DNA of 64,000 bases, from contig NZ_OY781939.1 of the NCBI RefSeq assembly GCF_963677315.1, positions 1,178,001 to 1,242,000 on the forward strand, given 5' to 3'. Under the pieces are notes generated by a model, which saw only the letters and a list, made by a program, of their open reading frames with translations, was not told the origin of the DNA and ran no database searches. This document shows, in pieces, positions 51,063 through 58,763 of the stretch (the first letter of the stretch is position 1; every line of letters starts with the position of its first letter). The translations under genes and the position numbers were made by a program. Source of the DNA: an uncultured Sphaerochaeta sp. GTDB lineage: Bacteria; Spirochaetota; Spirochaetia; Sphaerochaetales; Sphaerochaetaceae.

Positions 51063-51704
51063 ATGGCAACAAAGACAGTTATAATCGACCAGATATACCA
51101 TGATATCAGGGATAAGATCCTGAAGAATGAATATATTCCTGGCAGCAAGCTTAGTGAAAACTCCCTCTCGGTTGAATACAACTGTAGCCGAACCCCTGTA
51201 AGGGAGGCAATCAAGCGCCTTGAGCAAGATGGCTTTGTATCGGTACTACCCCAGAGCGGGTCCTATGTGAAGGAACTGACAGTCAAGGATTACCAACACA
51301 TTGCAGAAGTCAGAACATACCTGGAAAGCCTAGCCTTCCGCTTGAATTGTGAACATGCAGTAGACATTGCCCCATTCAGCGCCATCCTCGATGAGATGGA
51401 TACGTGTGACATGGATGACCCGAGTGATGTAATGCGATTCAGCGACCTACACTTCAAATTCCACCTGGAGATGGTTCGCTCTTCAGGAAACGAGATCCTT
51501 CTCACTACCTTCAGCAGGCTGAACCTGAACACGAACAGCCTGCTTTTCTACCAACGCCTCAGCAACCTAGGAAAGAAACAGACCCAGGAAGAACACAGGA
51601 AAATCCTTGCATATCTGGAAAAACAGGACAGGAACAAAGGAGAGAAGTTCATGTTCGCCCATCTCTGGCGCAAGAGGAATGCCTATAAGCGAAGCAGGGA
51701 GTAG
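51063..51704 (+). CDS. GntR-family (FCD) regulator of the lyase/ABC operon
   Basis: This 213-residue regulator has an N-terminal winged HTH (IRDKILKNEYIPGSKLSENSLS..., CSRTPVREAIKRLEQDGFV) and a helical FCD effector domain with the FSDLHFKFHLEMV metal/ligand region. It is divergent from the binding-protein gene and 307 bases away, so it probably controls that operon through the palindromes in between. Confidence 0.92.
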   Translation: MATKTVIIDQIYHDIRDKILKNEYIPGSKLSENSLSVEYNCSRTPVREAIKRLEQDGFVSVLPQSGSYVKELTVKDYQHIAEVRTYLESLAFRLNCEHAVDIAPFSAILDEMDTCDMDDPSDVMRFSDLHFKFHLEMVRSSGNEILLTTFSRLNLNTNSLLFYQRLSNLGKKQTQEEHRKILAYLEKQDRNKGEKFMFAHLWRKRNAYKRSRE

Positions 51705-51718
51705 TAAACCCTACCTAT

Positions 51719-52084
51719 TCAATGAATCACATCCACATGCTTGGTAACGATCAGGGCTGCACCGGTTCCAGCTACGTCTTTCAAAGCCACCTGCCCGATT
51801 CTCACTGGTGCAAGCAGGATCACTTTTTTTGCCTCAGCCATCACCTTGAAAAGGCTGGCCTTGGGCACCGGCCTGTTCAATCGGACACTTGCAACGGGCA
51901 ATTCTCCTCCCTTTACGACTACGGAAGTTGAGAGGGTACGCATTGCATCGGTCAACTCTTGCTGTACATACGATCTGCCTTTGGCACAATTGTTGCCAGT
52001 CAAGGAAATCATTTCATTATCTTCAATCTCTGCGACCATATCACAGCCAATGGGACAGATGATGCAGGTATATTCTCTTGTCAT
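51719..52084 (-). CDS. DUF1667-domain protein with Cys pairs
   Basis: This 121-residue protein contains CIICPIGC at residues 7-14 and NNCAKGRSY near residue 32, the DUF1667 pattern found beside FAD-dependent glycerol-3-phosphate-type oxidoreductases. The cysteines may bind a metal or Fe-S cluster and link to an electron acceptor. Its start overlaps the previous stop by four bases and it is last in the operon. Confidence 0.9.
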   Translation of the reverse strand: MTREYTCIICPIGCDMVAEIEDNEMISLTGNNCAKGRSYVQQELTDAMRTLSTSVVVKGGELPVASVRLNRPVPKASLFKVMAEAKKVILLAPVRIGQVALKDVAGTGAALIVTKHVDVIH

Positions 52085-53313
52085 ATAATGGTTATCTCCA
52101 AGTTTTTCTCTGGATTAATCCTTTCTGCAGAGACGGGAAGCTGGATCATCTCAGCGGGCAGGACTTTGGCGAATTTCTTGCTGGTGATGGTCTCATTTCC
52201 CTGTTTCACGAGAACTGTACAACCACGACCCGGCCTTTTCGGCCTCAGGGAGAGCGTAAAGTCCTTCTTACCAGTAATTTTCTGCGGAACTGCATAGGCT
52301 ACAGAGGCATCTACAGCAATCTCAATTCCTGCCATCCCAAATGAGGAAGAGCGGAGATATGCTTGTATGGAAAGGGCCATGCGTTCAGCCTCGCTGGAGA
52401 CGAAATCCACGAGATCATGGACCTGTAGGACATTGCCAGAGGCGAAGATACCAGCACAACTTGTCATGTAATGTTCATCCACCACAGCTCCTTTGGTCAT
52501 TGAATCGAGCACAACACCGGCTCCGAGGGAAAGCTCATTCTCAGGAATGAGGCCTACAGAGAGGACAAGCGTATCACAACTGTATGCTTGTTCTGTTCCC
52601 GGGATCGGTCGATACTGTTCATCGACCTGTGCTACGGTTACTCCTTCAAGGCGGGCGTGTCCTTTGATATCAACCACCGTATGGCTCAAGAGAAGAGGAA
52701 TTCCATAATCATTGAGACACTGCTCGATATTGCGTGGCAGACCACTGGCATAGGGCTGGACCTCAAGAACAGCTTTTACATGTGCCCCCTCAAGGGTCAA
52801 CCTACGGGCCATGATCAGACCGATGTCACCGGAGCCAAGTATCACCACCTCTTTTCCCGGCATGATGTTCGCTAGATTCATATAGGATTGTACAACCCCT
52901 GCAGTATATACTCCTGCTGGTCTGGTCCCTGGAATACTGATCGCACCACGTGTCCGTTCCCTGCACCCCATGGTCAAGGCTACCGCCTTGGCCTGGAATT
53001 CCAGCACACCGCTTCTCGAGACGGCGGTCACAATCCTTCCAGCAGTCACTTCGGTTACCGTCACCTCAGTCATGAAGGGAATGTTCAGCTCTCTTACCTC
53101 ATCAATGAAGCGCTGGGCATATTCAGGGCCGCTCAATGATTCCCCAAACCGCTGAAGGCCGAATCCATCATGGATGCATTGCCGCAGAATACCTCCCAAT
53201 TGCTTTTCCCTCTCAAGGATCAGAATATTGGTAATCCCAAGCTTGTACAGCTGGACGGCGGCAGCCAGCCCAGCAGGCCCCCCTCCGATGATAATGACAT
53301 CCTTATTCTCCAT
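52081..53313 (-). CDS. FAD/NAD(P)-dependent oxidoreductase (middle subunit)
   Basis: This 410-residue two-Rossmann protein has GGGPAGLAAA at residues 10-19 for FAD, GSGDIGLIMA near residue 160 for NAD(P), and a GIFASGNV FAD-binding strand near residue 295. It resembles the pyridine nucleotide-disulfide-type partner in operons with a GlpA-like enzyme and DUF1667. It probably passes electrons from the GlpA-like subunit. It overlaps both neighbours (11 and 4 bases). Confidence 0.9.
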   Translation of the reverse strand: MENKDVIIIGGGPAGLAAAVQLYKLGITNILILEREKQLGGILRQCIHDGFGLQRFGESLSGPEYAQRFIDEVRELNIPFMTEVTVTEVTAGRIVTAVSRSGVLEFQAKAVALTMGCRERTRGAISIPGTRPAGVYTAGVVQSYMNLANIMPGKEVVILGSGDIGLIMARRLTLEGAHVKAVLEVQPYASGLPRNIEQCLNDYGIPLLLSHTVVDIKGHARLEGVTVAQVDEQYRPIPGTEQAYSCDTLVLSVGLIPENELSLGAGVVLDSMTKGAVVDEHYMTSCAGIFASGNVLQVHDLVDFVSSEAERMALSIQAYLRSSSFGMAGIEIAVDASVAYAVPQKITGKKDFTLSLRPKRPGRGCTVLVKQGNETITSKKFAKVLPAEMIQLPVSAERINPEKNLEITII

Positions 53314-54775
53314 CCAGGACCTCCCTTACCTTGCCGATGAACATCCCAGAGCTCTTGTGTTGGTACATCACCTCATGTTCTTTCACTTTGCACTGCTCCT
53401 GGATCAGGGCTGTGATTCGTGTTTCACAGTACCCCCCTTGGCATCTACCCATGCAGGCCCTGGTGCGGTTCTTGATGCCCGTCAATGTCACCGCCCCAAG
53501 AGGATTATTGATCGCCTGGACAATCTCAGCCCGCGTAACAGTTTCGCAGCGACATACTATTTCACCATAGTCAGGATCTGTGGCTATGAGTTCTTTCTGT
53601 TGTTCTTTCGACTGTTCTGAAAAACGTACAATTCCCTTCCTGTAAGGATTGAAATCATTGTTTACCTCCAGTACTTCCTTTTCCTGTATCTTTGCCACCA
53701 CCCGGCGGGCAATTGGCAAGGCGCAGGTAAGCCCTGGAGACTCGATTCCGATCAGGTTCACCACCCCTGGATGGTCATCCCTGGTCTCGATAAGGAAGTC
53801 CAGGACCTCGCCTGTCTCAGGGTCTATCCGCTTCCAACGGGTCCCGGCAAAATTCCTGATGAAATACTCAGCCTTCATATGCTTGAATATCGCCGATCCG
53901 TCTTTTACGAGACCCTGCATATGATCGCGAGTGCAAGCATAATCGTCAGGGCTCTCGGTGATATAGGAATCAGGACCGACCAAGATATTTCCGTCGACAG
54001 TAGGTGTTGCATGGGTCGAAAAGCCCCCTTTTGCATTGGGTGCTGGATAGACGGGGATGTTCATGAACTCCTTGGCTTTCTTGTCCAACACATAATACTC
54101 TCCCTTGAAGCCCTTCACCTGGTGACCATGCAAGCCCAGCATCTCCGATATGGTTACACAATGCATCCCCGCGCAGTTTACAATCCAGCGGCTGGAGAAA
54201 ACCGAATTACCAGCTGTGACCTGAAAATGTTCCCCTTGCCTTTTGATTGCCTTGACTTCGCTGCCAAAGAAAAAGTCCACTCCGTTTTGATGGGCATTCT
54301 CTGCAAGGGCTATGGTGTACAGCATCGGATTGAGAATGCCAGAATCTGGGCTGTATAGGGCAAACTCTCCCCCAGCACTGTTATCAATCTGGTTCAGCCT
54401 GGCCTTGTCGATCATCTCCAGGCCTCGCACCCCATTCAACTCGCCAATTCTCTTGAACTTGAGGATGTTTTGCATATCCTCATCACTAAAGCCTACCACC
54501 ACTTTGCCGGTTCGCTTGAAGGGAATATCCAGTTCCTTTGCCACCTGGTCAAACTCACGATTCCCTTCCACCGCGCACTCAGCTTTCAGGGAACCAGGCT
54601 TGTACGTGAAACCCGCATGAAGCATACCGGTATTCCTGCAAGAATTGCCGCACGCCACATCGAGCTCTTTCTCAAGGACACCGATCCTAAGACGGTACCT
54701 GGAAAGTTCCCTCGCAACAGATGATCCGATGACTCCACCCCCTATGATAAGGATGTCGTAAGTATTTTCCCTCAT
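53303..54775 (-). CDS. GlpA/LhgO-like FAD oxidoreductase with C-terminal BFD [2Fe-2S] domain
   Basis: This 490-residue enzyme has the FAD motif GGGVIGSSVARELSR at residues 12-26, a DAO-type fold to about residue 390, and a C-terminal bacterioferredoxin-associated ferredoxin-like domain with CRCE and CMGRCQGGYC clusters. It belongs to the glycerol-3-phosphate/L-2-hydroxyglutarate oxidase group. The exact substrate is not fixed by sequence. It is the largest subunit, and its start overlaps the GntR stop (ATGA). Confidence 0.9.
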   Translation of the reverse strand: MRENTYDILIIGGGVIGSSVARELSRYRLRIGVLEKELDVACGNSCRNTGMLHAGFTYKPGSLKAECAVEGNREFDQVAKELDIPFKRTGKVVVGFSDEDMQNILKFKRIGELNGVRGLEMIDKARLNQIDNSAGGEFALYSPDSGILNPMLYTIALAENAHQNGVDFFFGSEVKAIKRQGEHFQVTAGNSVFSSRWIVNCAGMHCVTISEMLGLHGHQVKGFKGEYYVLDKKAKEFMNIPVYPAPNAKGGFSTHATPTVDGNILVGPDSYITESPDDYACTRDHMQGLVKDGSAIFKHMKAEYFIRNFAGTRWKRIDPETGEVLDFLIETRDDHPGVVNLIGIESPGLTCALPIARRVVAKIQEKEVLEVNNDFNPYRKGIVRFSEQSKEQQKELIATDPDYGEIVCRCETVTRAEIVQAINNPLGAVTLTGIKNRTRACMGRCQGGYCETRITALIQEQCKVKEHEVMYQHKSSGMFIGKVREVLDGE

Positions 54776-55479
54776 GCATTGTCTCCTGCAGTCTCTCTAA
54801 GGTGTTCAGCGTAGACTCTATTTCGTTGTAGATGCTTTCTCATGGCAATCTCAGCACGTTCGGGGTTTTTATCCCTGATGGCGTCCAAGATTTCGCGGTG
54901 TGTTGCAATGGTTGTCTCGGTGAGAGGTTTTCCATACAAGTAAGCGAAGATTTTGACAGCAGAATGGATGATCGGAATGAGCGTTGAGGCTAATTGATTG
55001 CCTGATGCCTGTGCTATCGTTTCATGGAAAGCGATATCTTCATCTGTCCAAGGCAACCCTCTTGCAATATTCGCCTCTATTGCCAGCAAGGATGCCTCAA
55101 TCTTCATCATCCCTTCCTTGGTTACACGTCTGGCAGCGAGAGAAGCAATCTGGGGTTCGATCATAAGGCGCATCTCATACAGGTCCATAGACAGTTTCTT
55201 CTTGTCCTTGATGAAAGCCAGACCAAGCGGGTCCTCGACCTGACCCGGTCTTTCGGCTACAAACGTACCGGTCCCCCGCTTGATCTCAACAACATGTCTG
55301 GATATCAGGATCTTGATCGCTTCCCGGATGGTACCCCTACCAACATCCAGTTTTTCTGCAAGCTGGAATTCACTGGGCAGCTGCTGCCCTGTCTTGAACT
55401 CAGCATTCAGGATGGTTTCTGTCAAACGATCAGCAGTTTGCTCTGCCAGGGTTTTCTTGGTACGGACAGTTGTTTCCAT
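54772..55479 (-). CDS. GntR-family (FadR type) regulator of the FAD oxidoreductase operon
   Basis: This 235-residue regulator has an HTH at residues about 10-75 (LPSEFQLAEKLDVGRGTIREAIKI) and an FCD domain with DEDIAFHETIAQASGN. It is the first gene of the (-) operon and so probably controls it. A palindromic CACGT-ATG-ACGTG site lies 32 bases upstream of its start. Confidence 0.93.
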   Translation of the reverse strand: METTVRTKKTLAEQTADRLTETILNAEFKTGQQLPSEFQLAEKLDVGRGTIREAIKILISRHVVEIKRGTGTFVAERPGQVEDPLGLAFIKDKKKLSMDLYEMRLMIEPQIASLAARRVTKEGMMKIEASLLAIEANIARGLPWTDEDIAFHETIAQASGNQLASTLIPIIHSAVKIFAYLYGKPLTETTIATHREILDAIRDKNPERAEIAMRKHLQRNRVYAEHLRETAGDNA

Positions 55480-55510
55480 GGCTAATCCCTCATTTATAAT
55501 TACAGACTAA

Positions 55511-55523
55511 CACGTATGACGTG
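55511..55523. promoter_or_regulatory. Candidate GntR operator
   Basis: CACGT-atg-ACGTG is embedded in a longer imperfect palindrome beginning CAGACTA and ending TACGTCTAG. It lies directly upstream of the GntR gene. Confidence 0.45.
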
Positions 55524-55610
55524 CTACGTCTAGAATCTTCATGGAGACGCCCATGAAGATAGGTGAAAAAATGTTCATGTATAGAGAGCATCGAGATCAA
55601 CTGAAGAGCC

Positions 55611-55648
55611 AAAAAAAACTCCCTCAAGCTTGCACCCTTGAAGGAGTT
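55611..55648 (-). terminator. Strong terminator on the minus strand
   Basis: AACTCCTTCAAG and CTTGAGGGAGTT form a 12-bp stem and are followed by eight Ts on the minus strand (A-run 55611-55618). It lies about 217 bases past the stop of the SIMPL gene. Confidence 0.9.
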
Positions 55649-55762
55649 CCGCATATGCGCGGCCTGCATCTGCCGTTACCTCATAATGAGGGGGAAACAA
55701 CGACAAGATACACGGTGGGGGAGAGAGTATATGACATAAGCTACTCACCCACTCGTTTGGAC
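55611..55762 (-). ncRNA. Candidate small RNA (~150 nt)
   Basis: A minus-strand promoter (55769-55797) and the strong terminator define a possible transcript. Inner hairpins include GUGGG...CCCAC with a GAGUA/UACUC extension, CCUCA-uua-UGAGG and CCGC-gcauau-GCGG. I found no match to SRP, tmRNA or RNase P hallmarks. The alternative is that this is simply the 3' UTR of the SIMPL operon. Confidence 0.35.
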
Positions 55763-55768
55763 ATTTAC

Positions 55769-55797
55769 ACTATATCAACAAAAACCTTGTCTGTTAA
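55769..55797 (-). promoter_or_regulatory. Possible promoter for the small RNA
   Basis: On the minus strand TTAACA (55792-55797) and TATAGT (55769-55774) are 17 bases apart. Confidence 0.4.
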
Positions 55798-55864
55798 GTC
55801 CTTTCAAGATATTTTTTTCATTTCTTTGTTTATGAACAAATTGCTACTACTCGATTGCTTTGTA

Positions 55865-56575
55865 TCAGTACATCTCATACACAATCGAAACCGTGGAAGA
55901 GACTTCCATGGACCCTGCAGGAATCTCGGTAGCCATGTCATAAGCAACAGCAGAGGCTGCTTCCATCTTCATTCTTGTATTGTATGGATTGGAAGCAACG
56001 GAGTATTCACTGATGGTAATGGGGGAACCAACATGCATGGATGAACTTTCTGCATAGAGCTCTGCTTTTGCCTTTGCATTCCCGATTGCTTCCAATCGCG
56101 CCTGCTCCAGTGCTTCACTCTTGTCCTCCTTGTCAAGCTGTACAGAGTTTAGGTAGATACCACTGACTTTTCCCATCTGATCAATAATGGACCCAAGGGC
56201 CTTCAGGTCACGTACCTTCACTGAAAGACTCTGGCTTGCAACCTGCCCTTCCAGGATCTGTTCTCCTTCATCCCATCGGTAACTGGGCCTCAAATTCAGT
56301 GAAGTGGTCTTGATATCAGCCTCAGCTATCCCATACTCATCAAGGACAGAGCGGAGCTGTGCCAGCTTTGCATTCGCAAACCTCTGGGCTTCCTCAGTGG
56401 TCTTCCCCAGTTCACTGACCTGAATGGAGAACGTAGCAATATCAGGGGTGACGGTAACCTTTGCCGTTCCATTCACCTCGATTGTCCGCACCAAATCCTT
56501 TCCCGTCATACAGGATGAGAATAAAATGACCATGGCAAGCGCCAATACAGGCAACACAAGACGTATTCGTTTCAT
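55865..56575 (-). CDS. SIMPL-domain (DUF541) lipoprotein
   Basis: This 236-residue protein has a lipoprotein signal (LALAMVILFSSC, Cys22) and a SIMPL/DUF541 domain (VRTIEVNGTAKVTVTPDIATFS start, then YRWDEGEQILEGQVASQSL). SIMPL proteins form oligomeric rings in the periplasm or outer membrane, and their role is poorly defined. It is last in the (-) operon after the NUDIX gene, with a six-base gap. Confidence 0.9.
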   Translation of the reverse strand: MKRIRLVLPVLALAMVILFSSCMTGKDLVRTIEVNGTAKVTVTPDIATFSIQVSELGKTTEEAQRFANAKLAQLRSVLDEYGIAEADIKTTSLNLRPSYRWDEGEQILEGQVASQSLSVKVRDLKALGSIIDQMGKVSGIYLNSVQLDKEDKSEALEQARLEAIGNAKAKAELYAESSSMHVGSPITISEYSVASNPYNTRMKMEAASAVAYDMATEIPAGSMEVSSTVSIVYEMY

Positions 56576-56580
56576 CGTAG

Positions 56581-57207
56581 TTACTCCTTCTCCAATGTGG
56601 TCACCAACTCAGGACGCTTTTGTGCCTCCCGAAGAAAGAAACCCAAGGCAATCATCATAATACCATTATCATAGATGCCGGTGCCCATATCCGCAACCAC
56701 CTGGGCTACCGGTACAGAGAACACATCCAGTTGTTCGTTCGGATCGAGTTCCTGTCCGGTTACATGCTCAGCACCCTCGACGAGATAGAAATAGGATCGG
56801 TTGTTCATGAATGCGGAGTTGGGACTGACATTTCCCAGAGCAGTAACCCTGCCCCCGGCAAGACCGGTCTCTTCCCGCAGCTCCCTGAGGGCAGCATCGA
56901 AGGGATCTTCCCCCTCTTCCACCACCCCGGCAGGAAACTCACGGGTAACGGTATTCGACCCATGACGGAACTGTTCTTCCATGATCATCATGGGAACACC
57001 ACTCTCGTCACGGTACCAAGGGATTATCGTTACCCAGTTGGGTGCATCCACCTCTATAAAGGAAGAGCTCCGTCCATCAGTACTGGTACGATGAACGGTG
57101 CAAATGTCAAAGATGGGCCCCTTGAAGACCCGCTGACGCTGCCCGGACTTCCAAATGAGATGCTTCGTCTCCTTGCTCCCCCCTTCTTGCGAAAACGGAT
57201 CAAACAT
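56581..57207 (-). CDS. NUDIX hydrolase, ADP-ribose pyrophosphatase-like
   Basis: This 208-residue enzyme has a full Nudix box, from GVVEEGEDPFDAALREL to REETGL, near residues 99-121. It resembles ADP-ribose or ADP-sugar pyrophosphatases. I chose ATG 57207, preceded by AAAGGAG. The ORF start at 57288 overlaps the Mrp-type gene. It lies four bases downstream of that gene, in one operon with it and the SIMPL gene. Confidence 0.9.
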   Translation of the reverse strand: MFDPFSQEGGSKETKHLIWKSGQRQRVFKGPIFDICTVHRTSTDGRSSSFIEVDAPNWVTIIPWYRDESGVPMMIMEEQFRHGSNTVTREFPAGVVEEGEDPFDAALRELREETGLAGGRVTALGNVSPNSAFMNNRSYFYLVEGAEHVTGQELDPNEQLDVFSVPVAQVVADMGTGIYDNGIMMIALGFFLREAQKRPELVTTLEKE

Positions 57208-57211
57208 ATGC

Positions 57212-58138
57212 TTACTCTCCTTTCCTGGATGGACAGTTACTGCTGCATGTGGAACAAGCAGAAGGTGCACAGGAAGTAGTTCCAGCAAAATCAGTTGAAC
57301 GATGGGATGAAACAGCAGTTCCGCTGTTGATCATCTGTGCAATTGCCTTCAATGCAGCAGAGGAAGGACTTGTAGGCTGCATACTCAGATAACTCTTGCC
57401 TGCATCCTCTGCCTCCATGAGAGGCACCTCAAGGGGGACACGCCCCAGGAAGGGAACACCCATCTCTTCGCACATCTTCTTTCCCCCACCAATTCCGAAG
57501 ATAGGGATTTCTGTATTACAGCCTGGACAAATAAGACCACTCATGTTTTCCACGACACCCAGTATTGCCACACCCATCTTCCTCGAGAAGCTCACACTTC
57601 TTCGTGCGTCAAGGATTGCAACCTCCTGAGGGGTGGTTACAATGACCGTTCCTGTAAGTTCTGGAATCGTCTGGCAAACCGTGAGCTGCTCATCACCAGT
57701 ACCCGGAGGAGAATCAATGAGTAAATAGTCCAACTCTCCCCAATTTGCTTGGGCAAGAAACTGTCTGATGGCTGCAATTTTCATGGGTCCACGCCAGACA
57801 ATGGGGCTATCGGGGTCTATTGCAAAGGCAAGGCTCATTACCTTCAACCCTGGTCGGGCTTCAACGGGATAGAACGTCTCTCCACCATTCTCGGTAGTAA
57901 GAATCTCATTTTCACAACCGAGCATTTTTGCAACGTTCGGTCCATGCAGGTCCGTATCAAGAATGCCGACGGTACATCCACCGTCAACCAGTGCATTTGC
58001 CAGATTCACGGTAACAGTGGTCTTCCCCACCCCACCTTTTCCACTCATGACCAGGATTTTTCTCCCGATCTTATCCATATTTTCCCTGATTGCCTTGTCT
58101 TCGGCAATTCGCTGTGCAAAATCCATTCCTTCAGCCAT
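57212..58138 (-). CDS. Mrp/ApbC-family Fe-S carrier ATPase with Cys-rich tail
   Basis: This 308-residue ATPase has GKGGVGKT at residues 33-40, DSPPGTGD as switch segment, and the canonical CxxC (LICPGCNTE) for a bridging [4Fe-4S] cluster. The last 20 residues hold four further cysteines (TTSCAPSACSTCSSNC), an unusual extension. I chose ATG 58138 after AAGGA; the ORF start at 58204 is upstream of any site. It is the first gene of the operon with NUDIX and SIMPL. This is the housekeeping Mrp, in contrast to the degenerate paralogue at 3009. Confidence 0.92.
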   Translation of the reverse strand: MAEGMDFAQRIAEDKAIRENMDKIGRKILVMSGKGGVGKTTVTVNLANALVDGGCTVGILDTDLHGPNVAKMLGCENEILTTENGGETFYPVEARPGLKVMSLAFAIDPDSPIVWRGPMKIAAIRQFLAQANWGELDYLLIDSPPGTGDEQLTVCQTIPELTGTVIVTTPQEVAILDARRSVSFSRKMGVAILGVVENMSGLICPGCNTEIPIFGIGGGKKMCEEMGVPFLGRVPLEVPLMEAEDAGKSYLSMQPTSPSSAALKAIAQMINSGTAVSSHRSTDFAGTTSCAPSACSTCSSNCPSRKGE

Positions 58139-58204
58139 ATATATCCTTCTTCTTTCAGTAATTTTACCACAGAGTACCTTACTGCAAAGCACAAAAACAG
58201 ACAA

Positions 58205-58371
58205 GTGAAGCAGACTACAGAGAGGCCACCATGTTAGATTCTATAAAAAGGTATCCAGATAATTGTATACAGGCAAACCAAAACTTCCAAAGAAGGGTGT
58301 TTTTTCGTATAAAAACCCTACCTCAAAAATGAGCTATGCTAAATTCCTAAAAGCATTTATCGTACCTTTAC
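58205..58371. other. Divergent region between mrp and the decarboxylase operon
   Basis: No gene. One A/T-rich hairpin (AGGGTGTTTTT with AAAAACCCT, 58297-58320) is visible. No strong feature otherwise. Confidence 0.45.
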
Positions 58372-58401
58372 TTGAAACGCTCCCCTTGATTCCGATATAC
58401 T
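58372..58401 (+). promoter_or_regulatory. Promoter of the oxaloacetate decarboxylase operon
   Basis: TTGAAA (58372-58377), 18 bases, TATACT (58396-58401). It lies about 64 bases before the first start codon. Confidence 0.6.
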
Positions 58402-58464
58402 AACCCCCAGTGTGTCATTTGTAGTCCTTGGCTACGATCACTATAAACCTTATTAGGAGTTCGT

Positions 58465-58740
58465 ATGGTATTCTTAGCGCAACTACCGAAAGAGCAACTT
58501 GTCGCCCAGTTGGAGAATGGGGTCATCCTCATGATTCTGGGTATTGCTACGGTGTTTGTGTTTCTTACGTTGCTGGTTTTCCTTACAAAAGCCATGAGCG
58601 CAATTGCTAGAAAAATCGCACCACAGAAACCCAAAGCCGTCGTAAGCAGTCCCGCAGCTGTCACAGCTTCTGCATCTTCTGCCAATGACGCAGATATAGC
58701 AGCCGCAATCGTAGCAGCCTTCGCAAAGTCAAAAGAATAA
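58465..58740 (+). CDS. oadG: Oxaloacetate decarboxylase gamma subunit (OadG family)
   Basis: This 91-residue protein has one N-terminal transmembrane helix (VILMILGIATVFVFLTLLVFL, residues 20-40) and an Ala/Pro/Ser-rich cytoplasmic tail. That is the OadG pattern. It holds the alpha and beta subunits together in the sodium-pumping decarboxylase. It is followed 23 bases later by the alpha-subunit gene. The start follows TTAGGAG. Confidence 0.9.
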   Translation: MVFLAQLPKEQLVAQLENGVILMILGIATVFVFLTLLVFLTKAMSAIARKIAPQKPKAVVSSPAAVTASASSANDADIAAAIVAAFAKSKE

Positions 58741-58763
58741 GTAACCCCGGAGGATCATCTCAA

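Noticed and set aside
55541..56044. 167-residue plus-strand ORF starting at 55541
   Set aside because: It runs through the terminator hairpin and into the SIMPL gene in antisense, has no family resemblance, and lacks consistent ribosome-binding support. It is probably not a gene.
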